A stretch of 64,000 bases of DNA from Dermacentor variabilis (Eukaryota; Arthropoda; Arachnida; Ixodida; Ixodidae): positions 154,344,051-154,408,050 of the forward strand of contig NC_134574.1 in assembly GCF_050947875.1 (NCBI RefSeq), written 5' to 3'. The translations under genes were made by a program, and so were the position numbers. This document shows, in pieces, positions 24,490 through 36,117 of the stretch (positions are counted from its first letter, which is position 1; each line of letters opens with the position of its first letter). Below the pieces are notes generated by a model. It ran no database searches. It saw only the letters and a list, made by a program, of their open reading frames with translations, and was not told the origin of the DNA.

Positions 24490-25917
24490 GTGTAGGCTAA
24501 GCGCTTTGTGCTAGTATTACATAACAATTACCGGCCTATCTCACTAACAAGCATTTCATGTAAAATTCTCGAGCATATAATACATTCACATTTGGTTGAG
24601 TTTTTAGAATCAAACTCCTTTTTCAACCCCTGTCAACATGGTTTCCGTAAGTTCTTTTCCTGTGAAGCACAGCTCTTATCATTTACTAACGATCTCTTTG
24701 CAATTTCTGATCTAGATACCGACATTGACTGCCTATTTCTTGATTTTGCCAAAGCCTTTGACTATGTGACCCATGATTTACTTCTGCTTAAGCTGTCTGA
24801 ACTTAACTTGGACGTAAATGTACTCGAGTGGATAAAAAAATTTTCTTTCTAACAGGACGCAGTTTGTAAACGCTAATAACTGTAATTCTCGGTTTTCTAA
24901 TGCACCAGCAGGTGTTCCTCAAGGCTCAGCCCTGGGTCAACTTCTCTTTCTAATCTATATTAACGATCTTCCGAACTGCGTTCTTTCCTCTTCCATAAAG
25001 CTTTTCGCGGATGACTGTGTTCTTTACCGTAAAATTACCAATCCTTCATATTCCCAAGATCTGCAGGACGACCTGAACCGTGTAACTGAGTGGTGTTCTA
25101 ATTGGTGCATGCAGCTAAATTCAAATAAATGCAAGGCCATGCGTATATCTCGTAACACTGCCACGCACACGTACTTAATTAATGGTGCACCTGTGACGTC
25201 AGTTGCCTCTTAGAAGTATCTCGGCCTTCACATATCAAATAACCTTTCTTGGCATTCGCATATTGACTTATGTTACTAAAAACGCTAACCGCACGCTTGG
25301 TTACTTGCGCCGTAATTTTAGCTCTGCCCCTTCTTCCCCGAAGCTAACTCTTTACAAAACTTTAGTTCGCTCCAAATTGGAGTATGCTTCAGCCATTTGG
25401 GATCGACTCAGTCTTTATTACTTTCTACTCTGGAAAGTATTCAAAGCCGCGGTGCACGCTTTGTCTTATCTAATTATTCTCGCTGTGCAAGTATCTCTTC
25501 AATGAAACGAACTCTTAACTTACCTGATCTTACATTACGCCGCAAATCTTCCCGTCTCTCCCTTTTTCGCAAAGTTTTTCACTTGAACCCCTTTTTAAAA
25601 GAAATCCCTTTTGCCCCTCCTCCTTATATTTCGGCCCGCACTGGCCACAGCCTTAAAATCGGGGTGCCATTGTGCCGTACAAACCGGTGCAGTGACGCAT
25701 TCAATCCTAGGACAAGCACGGACTGGAATCGTCTTCCCGCATCAATCGCACTCATCACCGACTCTACCAACTTCCAAGACCGCTGTTCAGAATGCCCTTT
25801 GTTAATATTTTTTTTTGTTAATACATTTTGTTTGTGTATTTACTGCATTGCTTCTTCTTTTGACTCCACTCCTTTCTGTAACGCCTTCGGGCCTCGAAAG
25901 TAGGTGAAATAAATAAA
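24490..25917 (+). pseudogene. CR1-superfamily LINE fragment, reverse transcriptase to 3' end
   Basis: Collinear frames encode RT motifs: NNYRPISLTS, HGFR, FLDFAKAFD (24725-24765 area), GVPQGSALG and FADDC (near 25010), then a post-RT domain with SARTGHSLKIG and NPRTSTDWNRLP. Several frameshifts and stops break it. It ends in GTGAAATAAATAAACC. The 5' part (endonuclease) is missing. Confidence 0.9.
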
Positions 25918-26249
25918 CCCGCATATGCTACACGTCACATAGCAAGGCGTGGCATGTACCTAAACACATACGGAAATTTTAGCTCACGGACAACTCCGCC
26001 GACACCGGATTTTCTGTGACACGGAGCCCTCAACGCTGTCGCCTTAACACATACCGCACAATGCATTCCCATTTGCCCAAGCGCGGTAAGGAAAAGCAGA
26101 AAAATAAAGTAAAATCTCACACTCAGTGGCGTTCATCTTGTCTTATTTTTCTGTTGTAAACGCGTTGTTATTGCTCGCGCTCTTCCCTCCCTTTCTCACT
26201 GTCTTCCATTTTCTACGTTTTTGTCTCGTCCTCCTTTTCTGAAGAGTAA

Positions 26250-26486
26250 TAATAATAATATTTTGGGTTTTACGTGCCAAAACCACTTTCTGATTATGAG
26301 GCACGCCGTAGTGGAGGACTCCGGAAATTTTGACCACCTGGGGTTCTTTAACGTGCACCTAAATCTAAGCACACGGGTGTTTTCGAATTTCGCCCCCATC
26401 GAAATGCGGCCGCCGTGGCCGGGATTCGATCCCGCGACCTCGTGCTCAGCAGCCCAACACCATAGCCACTGAGCAACCACGGCGGG
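26250..26486 (-). mobile_element. tRNA-derived SINE (Ruka-like) with intact target duplication
   Basis: The minus strand starts ACCCGCCGTGGTTGCTCAG with an A-box-like head. It has the B box GGGATCGAATCCC, then the family body (CGGCCGCATTTCGATGGGGG, TTAACGTGCACC) and ends in a (TAT)n tail. The flanks TCTGAAGAGTAA at 26238-26249 and 26487-26498 are a perfect 12-bp target-site duplication. From memory it resembles Ruka, a tRNA-derived SINE of ixodid ticks. Confidence 0.9.
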
Positions 26487-26823
26487 TCTGAAGAGTAAGC
26501 AGGCGTTGGTGCCCCTTCCGGTGACAGTTGCCAGCCTGCTTCTCGCCTTCCATTTCCTGTCTAGTGTATATGTACTGTTTTCGAAACAATGGTAATTCTC
26601 AAGCTTAAACTAACGGGGATTGAGAATGCGGTAATATATTCAGGAGCGCCCTTGCACTTTCGCGCGTTTTTTTTTTTTCTTTGCTTCCGTACAGCGTAAA
26701 ATAACTTACACCTTTAAAACTGAATAAGGGTGTAGGAGTGCCAGTTATCATAAACAAAGGTACAAGAGTGAGTCACACATTTATTTACACTCTCACTCAC
26801 ATTTAGGGGTCTATATTAAAGAG

Positions 26824-26894
26824 TAACGAGGTGTCCAGGCGCGCGACTATTTGGTCAAACGTACCAAATACTCGCGCGCCTGGACACCTCGTTA
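26824..26894. repeat. Near-perfect 32-bp-stem hairpin
   Basis: The arms 26824-26855 and 26863-26894 match at 31 of 32 positions around the 7-nt loop CAAACGT. The stem is GC-rich (CAGGCGCGCG). The size resembles a miRNA precursor, but it could equally be a tiny foldback element. Confidence 0.85.
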
Positions 26895-29800
26895 ACCGTT
26901 AAAAGGGACCACTTTCTGATTTCAGGTTATGAAAAAAATGAGACACCGAATACTTGATCCGCAGTGACATGATGAAAGTTCGAGCACTAAATGGCCAAAG
27001 CAGTGAATGGCAGTAGCGGAATAACATCGAGTAAGGAACGATTGACACAAGTTGCTCGGTGCTGTTGTTCGTAGCAAAAAAAAAAAAAAAAAGAGAGAGA
27101 GAACGAAAGAGAATCTTCGCTGATGTCCACGACAGGTATACGTAAAGTACTGAAACAAGTAAACGCAATGCAGCTATTTATTGCGTATAGACCGTAACGC
27201 GAAGATTCAAAGAACAGTGCTTCCTGATACACGACGCCGCCATTCCTTTGAGAACATTCCCTTTTTTTATAAAGCCGCAAAAAAGAAAGAAGTTAAAATT
27301 TATTAACGAATTCCAAATTCAGCCGGAGATACAGGTTTGAAATGTGGTAGTCGTACAAACATCGAAGTATCCACTGAGCTTCTTGTTTTTCTTTTCTTCT
27401 CTTTTTTTTTTTTGCACTTTTATTCTAAGTGGTTACGCTTTTTCTCATACTTGAATGAACCCTCCAGCTTTCCGGTTGAAGGGACCGCGGCTGTATCACT
27501 TTCTCAGAGACTTTGTCCTCCTACGAGTTGCGGGTACGACTGAAAGCATCTCCATCCACGCCCACCCGGTCACGTGCTGCCAGCGCGCTACTCCCAAGTC
27601 TCGAGGCAGGCGGAGGACATTACGCACGCCTTACGTAACCCTAGCCCTACCGTACCAGCGCTGTCCGTTGCCCGAAAGACCGCCTTCTGCTCCCGCTCGT
27701 TTAAAAAAACGCGTTTCTGATGCGGAAGAAGAGGCGGCGGCCGCTAAATTTAGCGCGACGGCCCAGACGCCTTTTCGCGCTCTCTCTCTCTCCTTCTCTC
27801 TCCTCCAAGCTTCGCGTTTGCGCTTCCCCTCGCAGTGGCCCGTGCTCTGTTTACCTTCGTCGAAACTCACGAAAGCGAGGGGAAAACAAAGCAGGTGGGG
27901 GATATTGATTATCGCCACTAGGCGGCTCTCGAATGAACGAAAGGAGACGATAAAGAGAGAGAGAGTATCGCCGAATTCTCGCGTGCCTGTCTTGAAAGCG
28001 AATGTCTCGACTTCTTTTTTCTTTCCTCTCAGGTATACGGAAGCTTGTTTCTCAGCCAAAAACTGGAACATCGGAAGGCACCATAACGCGACCGCGACGT
28101 CTCCTCGAATACAACGTATTTAAAGTGTATTTATGCGAGCTGCCTTAACATTATAGTGTTAGCTGCCTTAACAGTATATACATTCCTTCTACGTGAAAAA
28201 AGAATAACCGGCGCCGCTTGAATGCACCAACGTCACTGAGAGTCCTTTTCAGGTAAAGTTATATTCATTATTTCACGCCTAAATATCATTTAAAGGTAAG
28301 CGGGAGATGGGAAGAACCAAGATGGTCAAAACAAGAAACGATGAATGCTCATTTCATACTTAGAAATGGTTGTAAAAATCAACGTCAGTACAAAACCGAA
28401 TGCAACAGTTCAGGGGATGTCCGTTTCGATGAAAAGATAGTGTGTCAAATTATATAACCAAGTTTTAGAATTCATTATGTTCTCGGTTTGAAACACCAGA
28501 AGTTTTACTGATTGAACGGGTATAGCCGTTGAACCACAAACGGGTATCCATTCCATCAGTGCCGTACTTGGGTGCGTTGGTCAATCTTCCCGAAACACCT
28601 CTAAGGGCAAAAGAAATAGTAAATAATCATGTGCCCTGGCGGGGTTCAAGATGACGACTTTTCGCTTGCGAACCAAGTGCTCAAATGACCACGCCCACGG
28701 CAGTTTCTTTTATGTTGCGATTACGAAAACAGATATGCGCACAAAAGTCGCGCATACTGGCCGGAATAGCCATGGCCATATCTATTAACACAAAACATCC
28801 GCTCAATGGCTAAAAGCCAAAATGGAGGTGAATATAAACACGTCACTCAAAAACGGTACCAGTCCGGTGTTAAGTCATTTTGATCGTTTTTAAAAGCTTT
28901 TCAGCTGCATATTTATTCGCTCTAAACGCGGTCGCGGTCTAACGTGCGAATTTTCGATCGGCTGTGCAAACATATCAGTACCGACACGTCATTACTACGT
29001 CATCACTTAGCCCTTATACGTTACTGGTATAAGGGCCAAGGTCAGCCACGTGATGCACTGGCTTGACGACTTCGTAAAATGTCTTTTTATCCTCGCGGCG
29101 AGACATAATTTATATGAAGTGCATACTGAAACTTTGCCTGTTAAAGCGGGCGCTGTCTTCTATTAGTTTTGTAGTCCATGTGGAGAAGCGGAATGCCGGA
29201 AGCAATAAAACAGTGTTTAATCAGCTGCAAGGAGACCATTTTATTTTGGGAAATTCTGCAGATAGCTTAGCATCACTGCAGTTCGATAGGAGCGACGGAA
29301 CAGTGGAAGCACGTTACGGGGGATCGCTAATTTGGGCCTTGCAAGCTGTGGAAGTTCGAAACGCCATGGCGAATGTCAGAAGGCAGACATATTTCTTACG
29401 TGACAGCTGTCAGATGTAACGTCAGCGAATGGTAATCCTACACCCAACGTAAGTATGACGTCGACACATCTTACATGGCGTCAACGCGCTGTGGAGTGCT
29501 TGTGCAAACGCATTTGTCATCCGAAAAAAAAAAGGGGGGGGGAGGGGGGTCTCTCCTCGGCTGTTGCCATCACAACTCGTTCGTAACCGATTCTCCTTCG
29601 TTCTTCCCCTTCACTGTCGCATAGGTTAGTGTACACAGGTCAACAATGGCCTCTGCTTAAATTACACAATGCAAAGGGTCGTTTTCACGGTTTATGTCTC
29701 AAAGAAATTCCTACATTTTGTTCAGGTGCATTCTTTGCGCCGACGTTTGTTCACGTCGTAACGCCATTTTTAGTGCGAATTCAAAATGGCGCAACTCAAA

Positions 29801-31450
29801 ACAAGGATACTATTGCTCAGTTCTCTCTTCTCATCAGGAAGCTCTAACCTTTAGTTAAACCGGTAATTCTGGATCTTTCGGTAGGACCGCTGAGGGAGAG
29901 GCGAGGCCGCAGAAGTCATCCGGCGTCCGGGTGTAGCACATTAATGACGCCCAACGGCAGGAACTTTTACCGAGTATAACGGTTAGATTGTTCCTGTGTG
30001 TGAGGGGAGCCTTGCTGGACAGAAGTTACACTGGAATCGGAAACATCTGCTTTCACAGCCACGTCTAATGAGCCGTGCAGTTAACAAAAAGTCGCGTTAA
30101 TCGCAGACGGTCCAACAATAAATACCCCGTTCACGTGGGGAACTTCCGATTGCGATCGAGTTTCTAGATCTCGATTGGCTTTGCTTCCGTAGCTTGCGCT
30201 AAATGAACCAGTCGCGATGGAGAAAAGCGATCCCGATCTGGCTCGATCGCGAAAAGAAACAAAATAGAAAAGGTTGGGGGGGGGGTGCTCCCGAGTAACA
30301 ACAGCACCTCCTCTCAAACCCGCACGCCACAACTTGTTGCGCCACCTCCGTCTACGGTCCTGTACCTCACCCACTGAGGTAATTTACGGTCTACGCAAGT
30401 AACAGACGAAACAATTTATATAACAGCATTTGCAGGAGACAAAGCCGACGGCTTCCTTCGCAAGTGGCATTTGTGGCTACCTGCGCGACGCACGGCTGAA
30501 TGCACAAAAGCGGGGGGAGGAGGTCGTGCGCCACACGCCAGGCAGCTGCCACCTCTTCACCACCGGGCGCAGGGGCGCCGAGCCAAAAACATCTGCCGAA
30601 GGGGGGGCCATCACCCTCCCCAGCGGGCCGCGCTGCCTTGCAACACAAGCGATGCAGAACGCCCGAGCCAGACCAAACAAGCCCGGCGAAGAGGACAGAT
30701 GCGACACCGGCGGGGGGGCCTGGCCGAGCGCGCGGAAGCCCGACATGGCCGCACTGTTGACGAGCTGCCTGCCGCATGCTGGCCTTCGCGCGAGATCTTG
30801 GCAGCTAGCTCGATAGTGATCTGCACGCCAAATAATGCGCTGACCTTGGCGACGCGAGCACACACTTTGTCAAATGAACGTACTAAGTAGCATACGCGCA
30901 CAAGGCGCGCGCGGCTGGAGCAAGTTGTTGTAAAAGGCGCGGACAGACAATTAAAGGGACCAAGGTCAATTCCGCATCCGAGCAGCTGAGAAGACGCTGC
31001 AAAGAACGGCGCACGAAGAAAGTGCCGTCGAAGCAGACGGCGGCGTGGGAAACAGAAAAGAAAAACACTAAATTCCGTTCTCGAGGAGCGCCGGTCCGGC
31101 ACGAAATGTCGCTCAACCGGTTGGAGCCGACGGCGACTAGACGACGGAGCAGCTAAGAAAGCGCGCAGAGGCACAGGAAAGTCCGGCCGAGGTCTCCGAC
31201 GTTGCGGAAACTGACGGGAATGCCAAAAGGAAAATCTTATGTCAACGGCCGGCTCATAAAAGTCGTTGCCGCGGAGCAATGACACGCGCTTTGTTTTAGA
31301 CTAGCGAGCGGATGGAAAGGACGCCGCTAGCGGCGCCTTCAGCAGGTGAGCTGTCAAACCCGAGAAGACACCGTTCGGTCCGTCTGAGCGCGCTTTCCGA
31401 GCGAAACCGTCTTCGTATCACGGACAGCTTTGAGACAGTGGAGCACGCAC
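26895..31450. other. No exon recognised; start of presumed TRIM9 intron 1
   Basis: This is the part of the presumed intron nearest TRIM9 exon 1. It has a GC-rich, pyrimidine-rich block at 27540-27900 and a GC-rich block at 30430-31280 with ORFs of 128-224 codons in four frames. None resembles TRIM9 coiled-coil or COS sequence. Confidence 0.4.
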
Positions 31451-32278
31451 CTTTTGCGCCTTGCACATGGATCCCAGGGCTTGGACGTCGTGACTGGCAT
31501 GTCGTCCGTCCTGAAGGCAAAGCACGCAGGCGGCGACCTTGCACACCATGCAGTACATGCTGAGCGCCTCTTCGGTGTGGTCGGTGCACTTTGAATCCCG
31601 ACCGCCCAGTGAGCGTGCGCGAAGAATTTTCTTCCCTTGCTGGGGTTCGAGTAGCGTGTGCTTGGCCAGCGGTCCCCGAGCCGGGTGACAGTTTTCACGA
31701 CACGACTCACAGTAGAACACCTCACACTGGTCGCACATCACCGAGGCCTCCCGCGGTCTATCGGCCTCGCACAACTGACAGGCCACGGGTAGACGCCGCG
31801 TCTCGCCGTACTTATCCACGATATTCTGCAGCGCTCGGTTGCGAGACAAGTTGTGCGCACCATTTTCGTCGAAGTACACGAGCTTGTGGCACTCGGGGCA
31901 AGCGAGAGACAGAAGCGCGACACCGCTGTGAAGCAGTGGCGGGAACAGAACACCTTGTAGATTTGGAGTTCCCACGTAAGAACTCGGTCGGCTGGTGCAG
32001 ACGACGCCACTGTCCGTCTCGCTGAGCAGGCTCAACTTGTCGCCATCGGGGTAATCCGCTGTGGTCCCGATCTCAGACGGCCCGACCAGGCCGCTGTTGC
32101 TGCTGTTGCCGCTGTCTTCCGAAGACGAAGTGGAATTCGCGACATGAGAAGTTGTCGGCGCGTTGGCCGGCTGCTGTGCGTTCAGTGCACAGTTGAGGCA
32201 CAGCGAGTGCGAACACGGAAGCAACACCGGATTGGAGTAGAAGTGCTTGCACGCGGGACATTTGAGTTCCTCCTCCAT
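31451..32278 (-). CDS. TRIM9: TRIM9/TRIM67-type E3 ubiquitin ligase, first coding exon (gene partial)
   Basis: Class-I TRIM ubiquitin ligase known for neuronal axon guidance and branching roles. This exon gives 276 residues from ATG at 32278 (G at -3, G at +4). Seen in order: a split RING with Cys7, Cys10, Cys22, His24, Cys27, Cys30 and, after a roughly 95-residue Ser-rich insertion, Cys127 and Cys130. B-box 1 starts at Cys167/Cys170. B-box 2 runs from Cys231 to His263. The exon ends in phase 0 at CKAQK before donor GTGCGT (31450-31445). The long RING insertion and the HDVQALGSMCKAQK ending are typical of the TRIM9/67 group, and arthropods usually have one such gene. The coiled-coil, COS, FN3 and SPRY exons are not visible to the left, so intron 1 is probably longer than 31 kb. 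Confidence 0.93.
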
Positions 32279-32406
32279 GGCGCCAGCGGCAGAGGCCCAT
32301 CACAAACGCATACCGAAAGCGCGGTCGGTGAGAACTGAAGGGAGCGGGCGGGAACGCACGCTCTCGCAGACGGATCGCACGCGGCGCGCCGGGTGAGCGA
32401 GCACAC

Positions 32407-32418
32407 TGCGCACGCGCG
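32407..32418. promoter_or_regulatory. NRF1/Ewg-type site TGCGCACGCGCG
   Basis: A perfect match to the YGCGCAYGCGCR consensus of NRF1 (Erect wing in flies), a regulator of nuclear genes for mitochondria. The fit with a promoter of a mitochondrial enzyme is suggestive. Binding is inferred only. Confidence 0.5.
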
Positions 32419-32425
32419 AGCGTCA

Positions 32426-32450
32426 TCACGTGACCACTTTGCTCACGTGA
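32426..32450. promoter_or_regulatory. Paired TCACGTGA E-box octamers
   Basis: Perfect octamers lie at 32426-32433 and 32443-32450, 17 bp centre to centre. TCACGTGA is the high-affinity site for MiT/TFE and USF bHLH-zip factors. Two copies so close in a divergent promoter are unlikely by chance, but no binding is shown. Confidence 0.5.
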
Positions 32451-32928
32451 TTAACTAGGAGTGCATTCGATTTTGTCCCAAATGTGCGTTATAAACGTTG
32501 CGCCTGATGACTTCGCTGCCTTGAAGGAAAGCTCTATTCCCTCAGTTCATTACGTCACTTTTTGCGTTTGAAAAAGAGCGTTTCAATGAGTATGATATGA
32601 ATACGCCCCGACATGGCCGCGCCCAGTTTGTGCCGCTTTAAGTGCCGAGTGTTTTACAAGGCAGCTGTTTCAAACTTTTACACGCTACGTTCGGCAAATT
32701 TATTACCATTAGTATGCTCCGTTCAAACGTCGAGACGCGTGCGTTTATTCAGGTGGGCATTGATTGAAATGGGTGCTGTTATGCAGCGTGCGATTGTCAC
32801 CTTGGGGTGCTTGACTAGCTCCTAGGAAGCAATAAAGCTGCGTACCTGCGCTGATAATCGCCCGATAAGTCCTTGGAGGGGAAAAAAAAGCAAGAAAGAA
32901 AATCTAGAGGGGCTGCGAAATCGGATAG

Positions 32929-33205
32929 ATGCTTTCCTGGGGACGCATTCAGACGAACATGGTGTTCATTACAAGCAGTGTTCGAACTTCTTGCTTTCTC
33001 AGTTGGCGTAATTTACGCTTTAGTGGAGTGCTAAATAGAGATGTTTGTTTCTATTCACAACTCTCTAGCGACTCAGCGAAACAGCAAAAAGAATACGACA
33101 TTGTCATCGTCGGTGGAGGCATTGTAGGAGTGGCGACTGCTAGAGAACTGTCGTTGCGGCATCCGAAGCTCAGGTTTGCTGTTGTAGAAAAGGAAAACAA
33201 ACTCG
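32929..33205 (+). CDS. L2HGDH: L2HGDH exon 1 (residues 1-92 and 1 nt)
   Basis: Encodes the presumed mitochondrial transit peptide and the N-terminal Rossmann beta-alpha-beta unit ([11 protein letters not shown]), ending in the acidic strand VVEKEN that normally contacts the FAD ribose. The donor GTAAGC starts at 33206. The split codon (phase 1) is completed by exon 2 to Ala. Candidate starts are 32929 (weak context) and 32959 (strong context). Confidence 0.95.
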
Positions 33206-36071
33206 GTAAGCATTGCCTTGTTAACCGGAATATCTCTTATGCCACTGGCCCCTGTAAATCTCTGCTTCGATTACCAACATCACTCTATGCAAAGTGCATA
33301 TACGTGTTCTAAATGGTGCCAGAATTCCCAAGAGAACAAACAACTTCGGGGCGTGGTATCGTCCTCAATCAATACACAAAATTTACGCGAGTGCTGCTAC
33401 AGGCCTGATGCGGACGGAGTTTATGCGACAGCCTGTTCGAGGTGCGCTATATGCCGTCTCTCGTACATGCGAATTGTCTGTCTTCGCCCTTTTGCCCTCT
33501 CTTCAGTTGCAGTGTGTTCCAGTGCAGCCAACAGGGCAAAAATCCTTATTACTTTCCGAGCTCTTTCTTTCTCCTCCCATTAAAGTGTTTCTTCACACGT
33601 TCAACTAGAAGGGACCCATCTTTGCTTTCGATATTTTATCAGCCAGACTTGTTTCCACCAAGGCACCCTGATGCAGACAAAAGTTATCTTGTCAGAATAT
33701 AACACGTACATTCCTCAGGCTTTTCCTGCGTTCTCTCACTTTGCCAATTCTCACGTTCAAGTTCAGTGCTTGTTTTGCCAACGTTCCCATCACCCGAGCC
33801 CTATATCGTGCTTTTGCTATTCTTACTGCTATGCAAGAAGCCCAGTGTCATCCAAGAATTTCAGCAGTGTCTGTGTCATTGTTTTCACCGGCACCTCATT
33901 TTCTGCCATCCGCTATGCAATATGCATATAACGCTGTTCAAGCCTGAATTTTCTTTTGCCCGAAGAAAAATATTCGAATTACAGTTAGAAATACTTGCAT
34001 GCCAGGTAAAAACATCCAGATTGGTCACATCATTTGCTATCCTAGGTGAGATTTGTGGACTCATTTAAAGACAACTGAAACAGGCATCTAGCACAGCCCA
34101 ATGCCTTTATATTCGCATGCTTTCACACTAAACAAACTCGCATTTGGCAAGTGAGCTACTCGCATCTTGTGGCAGTCTAAAGCAGTCAGTATTTCAGAGA
34201 TGGTGACCTCAATTTATGCACCTGAATGGATTAAGCTGCATGAGCTTCTTGAACTGTTCATCCTTGTTGGAAACAATGTTCGCAAAGCGTTGTTTTCCAA
34301 GTCAAAGACAGCAACGCACTCACGAATTCCTGCTGGATGACCGCACATGGCATTAAGATCAAGGTTTCTCTTTCTTAGGCGTACTGTTCGGATTTATGAG
34401 ATCAGATTCAGTATGTTACGAAATCATGATAACAGGATACACGAGTTTAAGTGCCACTTTTTATGTAACGTGGCTTATGAAATTCAGTGGGCATCATCAT
34501 CAATGTGGCTTCCCTTGTAATGTTGTAAGAGGCATATCTCATTTTCTGCTATTGTTAAACAGTGCTAATGTTTTACACAGTGATTAAAAGGCATAAGTGT
34601 CCTCCCTTTACATGCAGAGGGCAGGTTCTGTCCTGGCTGCCATTCCTGATGCAAACGACAATCTTCCCAGAAGGCTATCTTGACGGGCACAAGTCCTTAT
34701 AACGAAGGCAAGAGCAGGCTACACCATGACAAGTGACACTGCATTATGGTAGTGATGATGGCAGTGCAATGACTGATGACTTGCAATCACCTTCGCAAGT
34801 GAAAGGCTATGCACGGTTAGGGAGGTACCTCCAAACATTCATCACCTTGTGGGGGAATGCAAAGAACTTGAGACATTCTGAGAAATCTGCTGGCCCAAGG
34901 CGGTGACATTGTTGTTTGAATACTGGGCCCAACTACGGATTAACGTCAAAGAGAAATGTAACCAGCTATGGAGCTTCATGTATGAAGCGTCCATGGTGAG
35001 CCATACTTAGCTTTCTTACCCACTTTCCCAAGTAGGCCTAGCGCAATCATTTAAACGTGTATATTATTTTCGCCCTTTTCTTTTGTTCGCATGGTACAGC
35101 GGCTCACCAGAGTGGCCACAACAGTGGAGTCATCCATGCTGGCATTTATTACGCTCCCGGATCGCTGAAAGCCAAGCTGTGTGTGCGAGGACTGGAGCTG
35201 GCCTATAAGTATTTCGACGAGCACAATGTACCCTACAAGAAATGTGGAAAAGTGAGAAACAAGAAACTTTGTTCATAGTCATGTAATCACTTGGCACAGT
35301 TTAACATCAAAACAGTTAACTTCCGGAGGCTGGCACACTATCTTTGCCTGTCTCCTTTTGCTGTGAAAGTTTAGCGAAAATGGCTGTTCTTTCTTTAATG
35401 CTGCATGCACACCACTGAGAAATCATTTGGGATAGACTAAGGAAGGAGTTTACGATAAGGAAGTTTACGATAGGTAGCGAGGCACTGGAAGTGGTAAGGG
35501 AATACATCTACTTAGGACAGGTAGTAACCGCGGATCCGGATCATGAGACTGAAATAATCGGAAGAATAAGAATGGGCTGGGGTGCGTTTGGCAGGCATTC
35601 TCAGGTCATGTACAGCAGTTTGCCATTATCCCTCAAGAGAAAAGTGTATAACCAGCTGTGTCTTACTACTACTCACGTATGGGGCAGAAACCTGGAGGCT
35701 TACGAAAAGGGTTCTACTTAAATTGAGGACGACGCAATGAGCTATGGAAAGAAGAATGATGGGTGTAACATTAAGGAATAAGAAAAGAGCAGATAGGGTG
35801 AGGGAGCAAACGCGAGTTAATGACATCTTAGTTGAAATCAAGAAAAATAAATGGGCATGGAGAGGACATGTAATGAGGAGGGAAGATAACCGATGGTCAT
35901 TAAGGGTTACGAACTGGATTCCAAGGGAAGAGTAGCAGGGGGCAGCAGAAAGTTAGGTGGGCAGATGAGATTAAGAAGTTTGCAGGGACGACATGGCCAC
36001 AATTAGTACATGACCGGGGTAGTTGGAAAAGTATGGGAGAGGCCTTTGCCCTGCAGTGGGCGTAACCAAGC

Positions 36072-36117
<46 letters not shown>

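Larger units (their letters stand above)
32279..32928. promoter_or_regulatory. Divergent TRIM9 / L2HGDH intergenic promoter region
   Basis: About 650 bp lie between the two head-to-head start codons. The TRIM9 side (32279-32430) is GC- and CpG-rich; the L2HGDH side is AT-richer. No convincing TATA box was seen. The region contains a perfect NRF1-type site (32407-32418) and two perfect TCACGTGA octamers. It presumably holds both 5' UTRs and a shared promoter; the transcription start sites cannot be placed from sequence. Confidence 0.7.

Noticed and set aside
27455..28123. 222-codon plus-strand ORF
   Set aside because: Low-complexity S/L/R composition from pyrimidine runs, with a matching antisense ORF; no recognisable domain or start context.
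30391..31285. ORFs of 128-224 codons in four frames next to TRIM9 exon 1
   Set aside because: Simultaneous open frames on both strands point to GC composition; none matches TRIM9 downstream domains.
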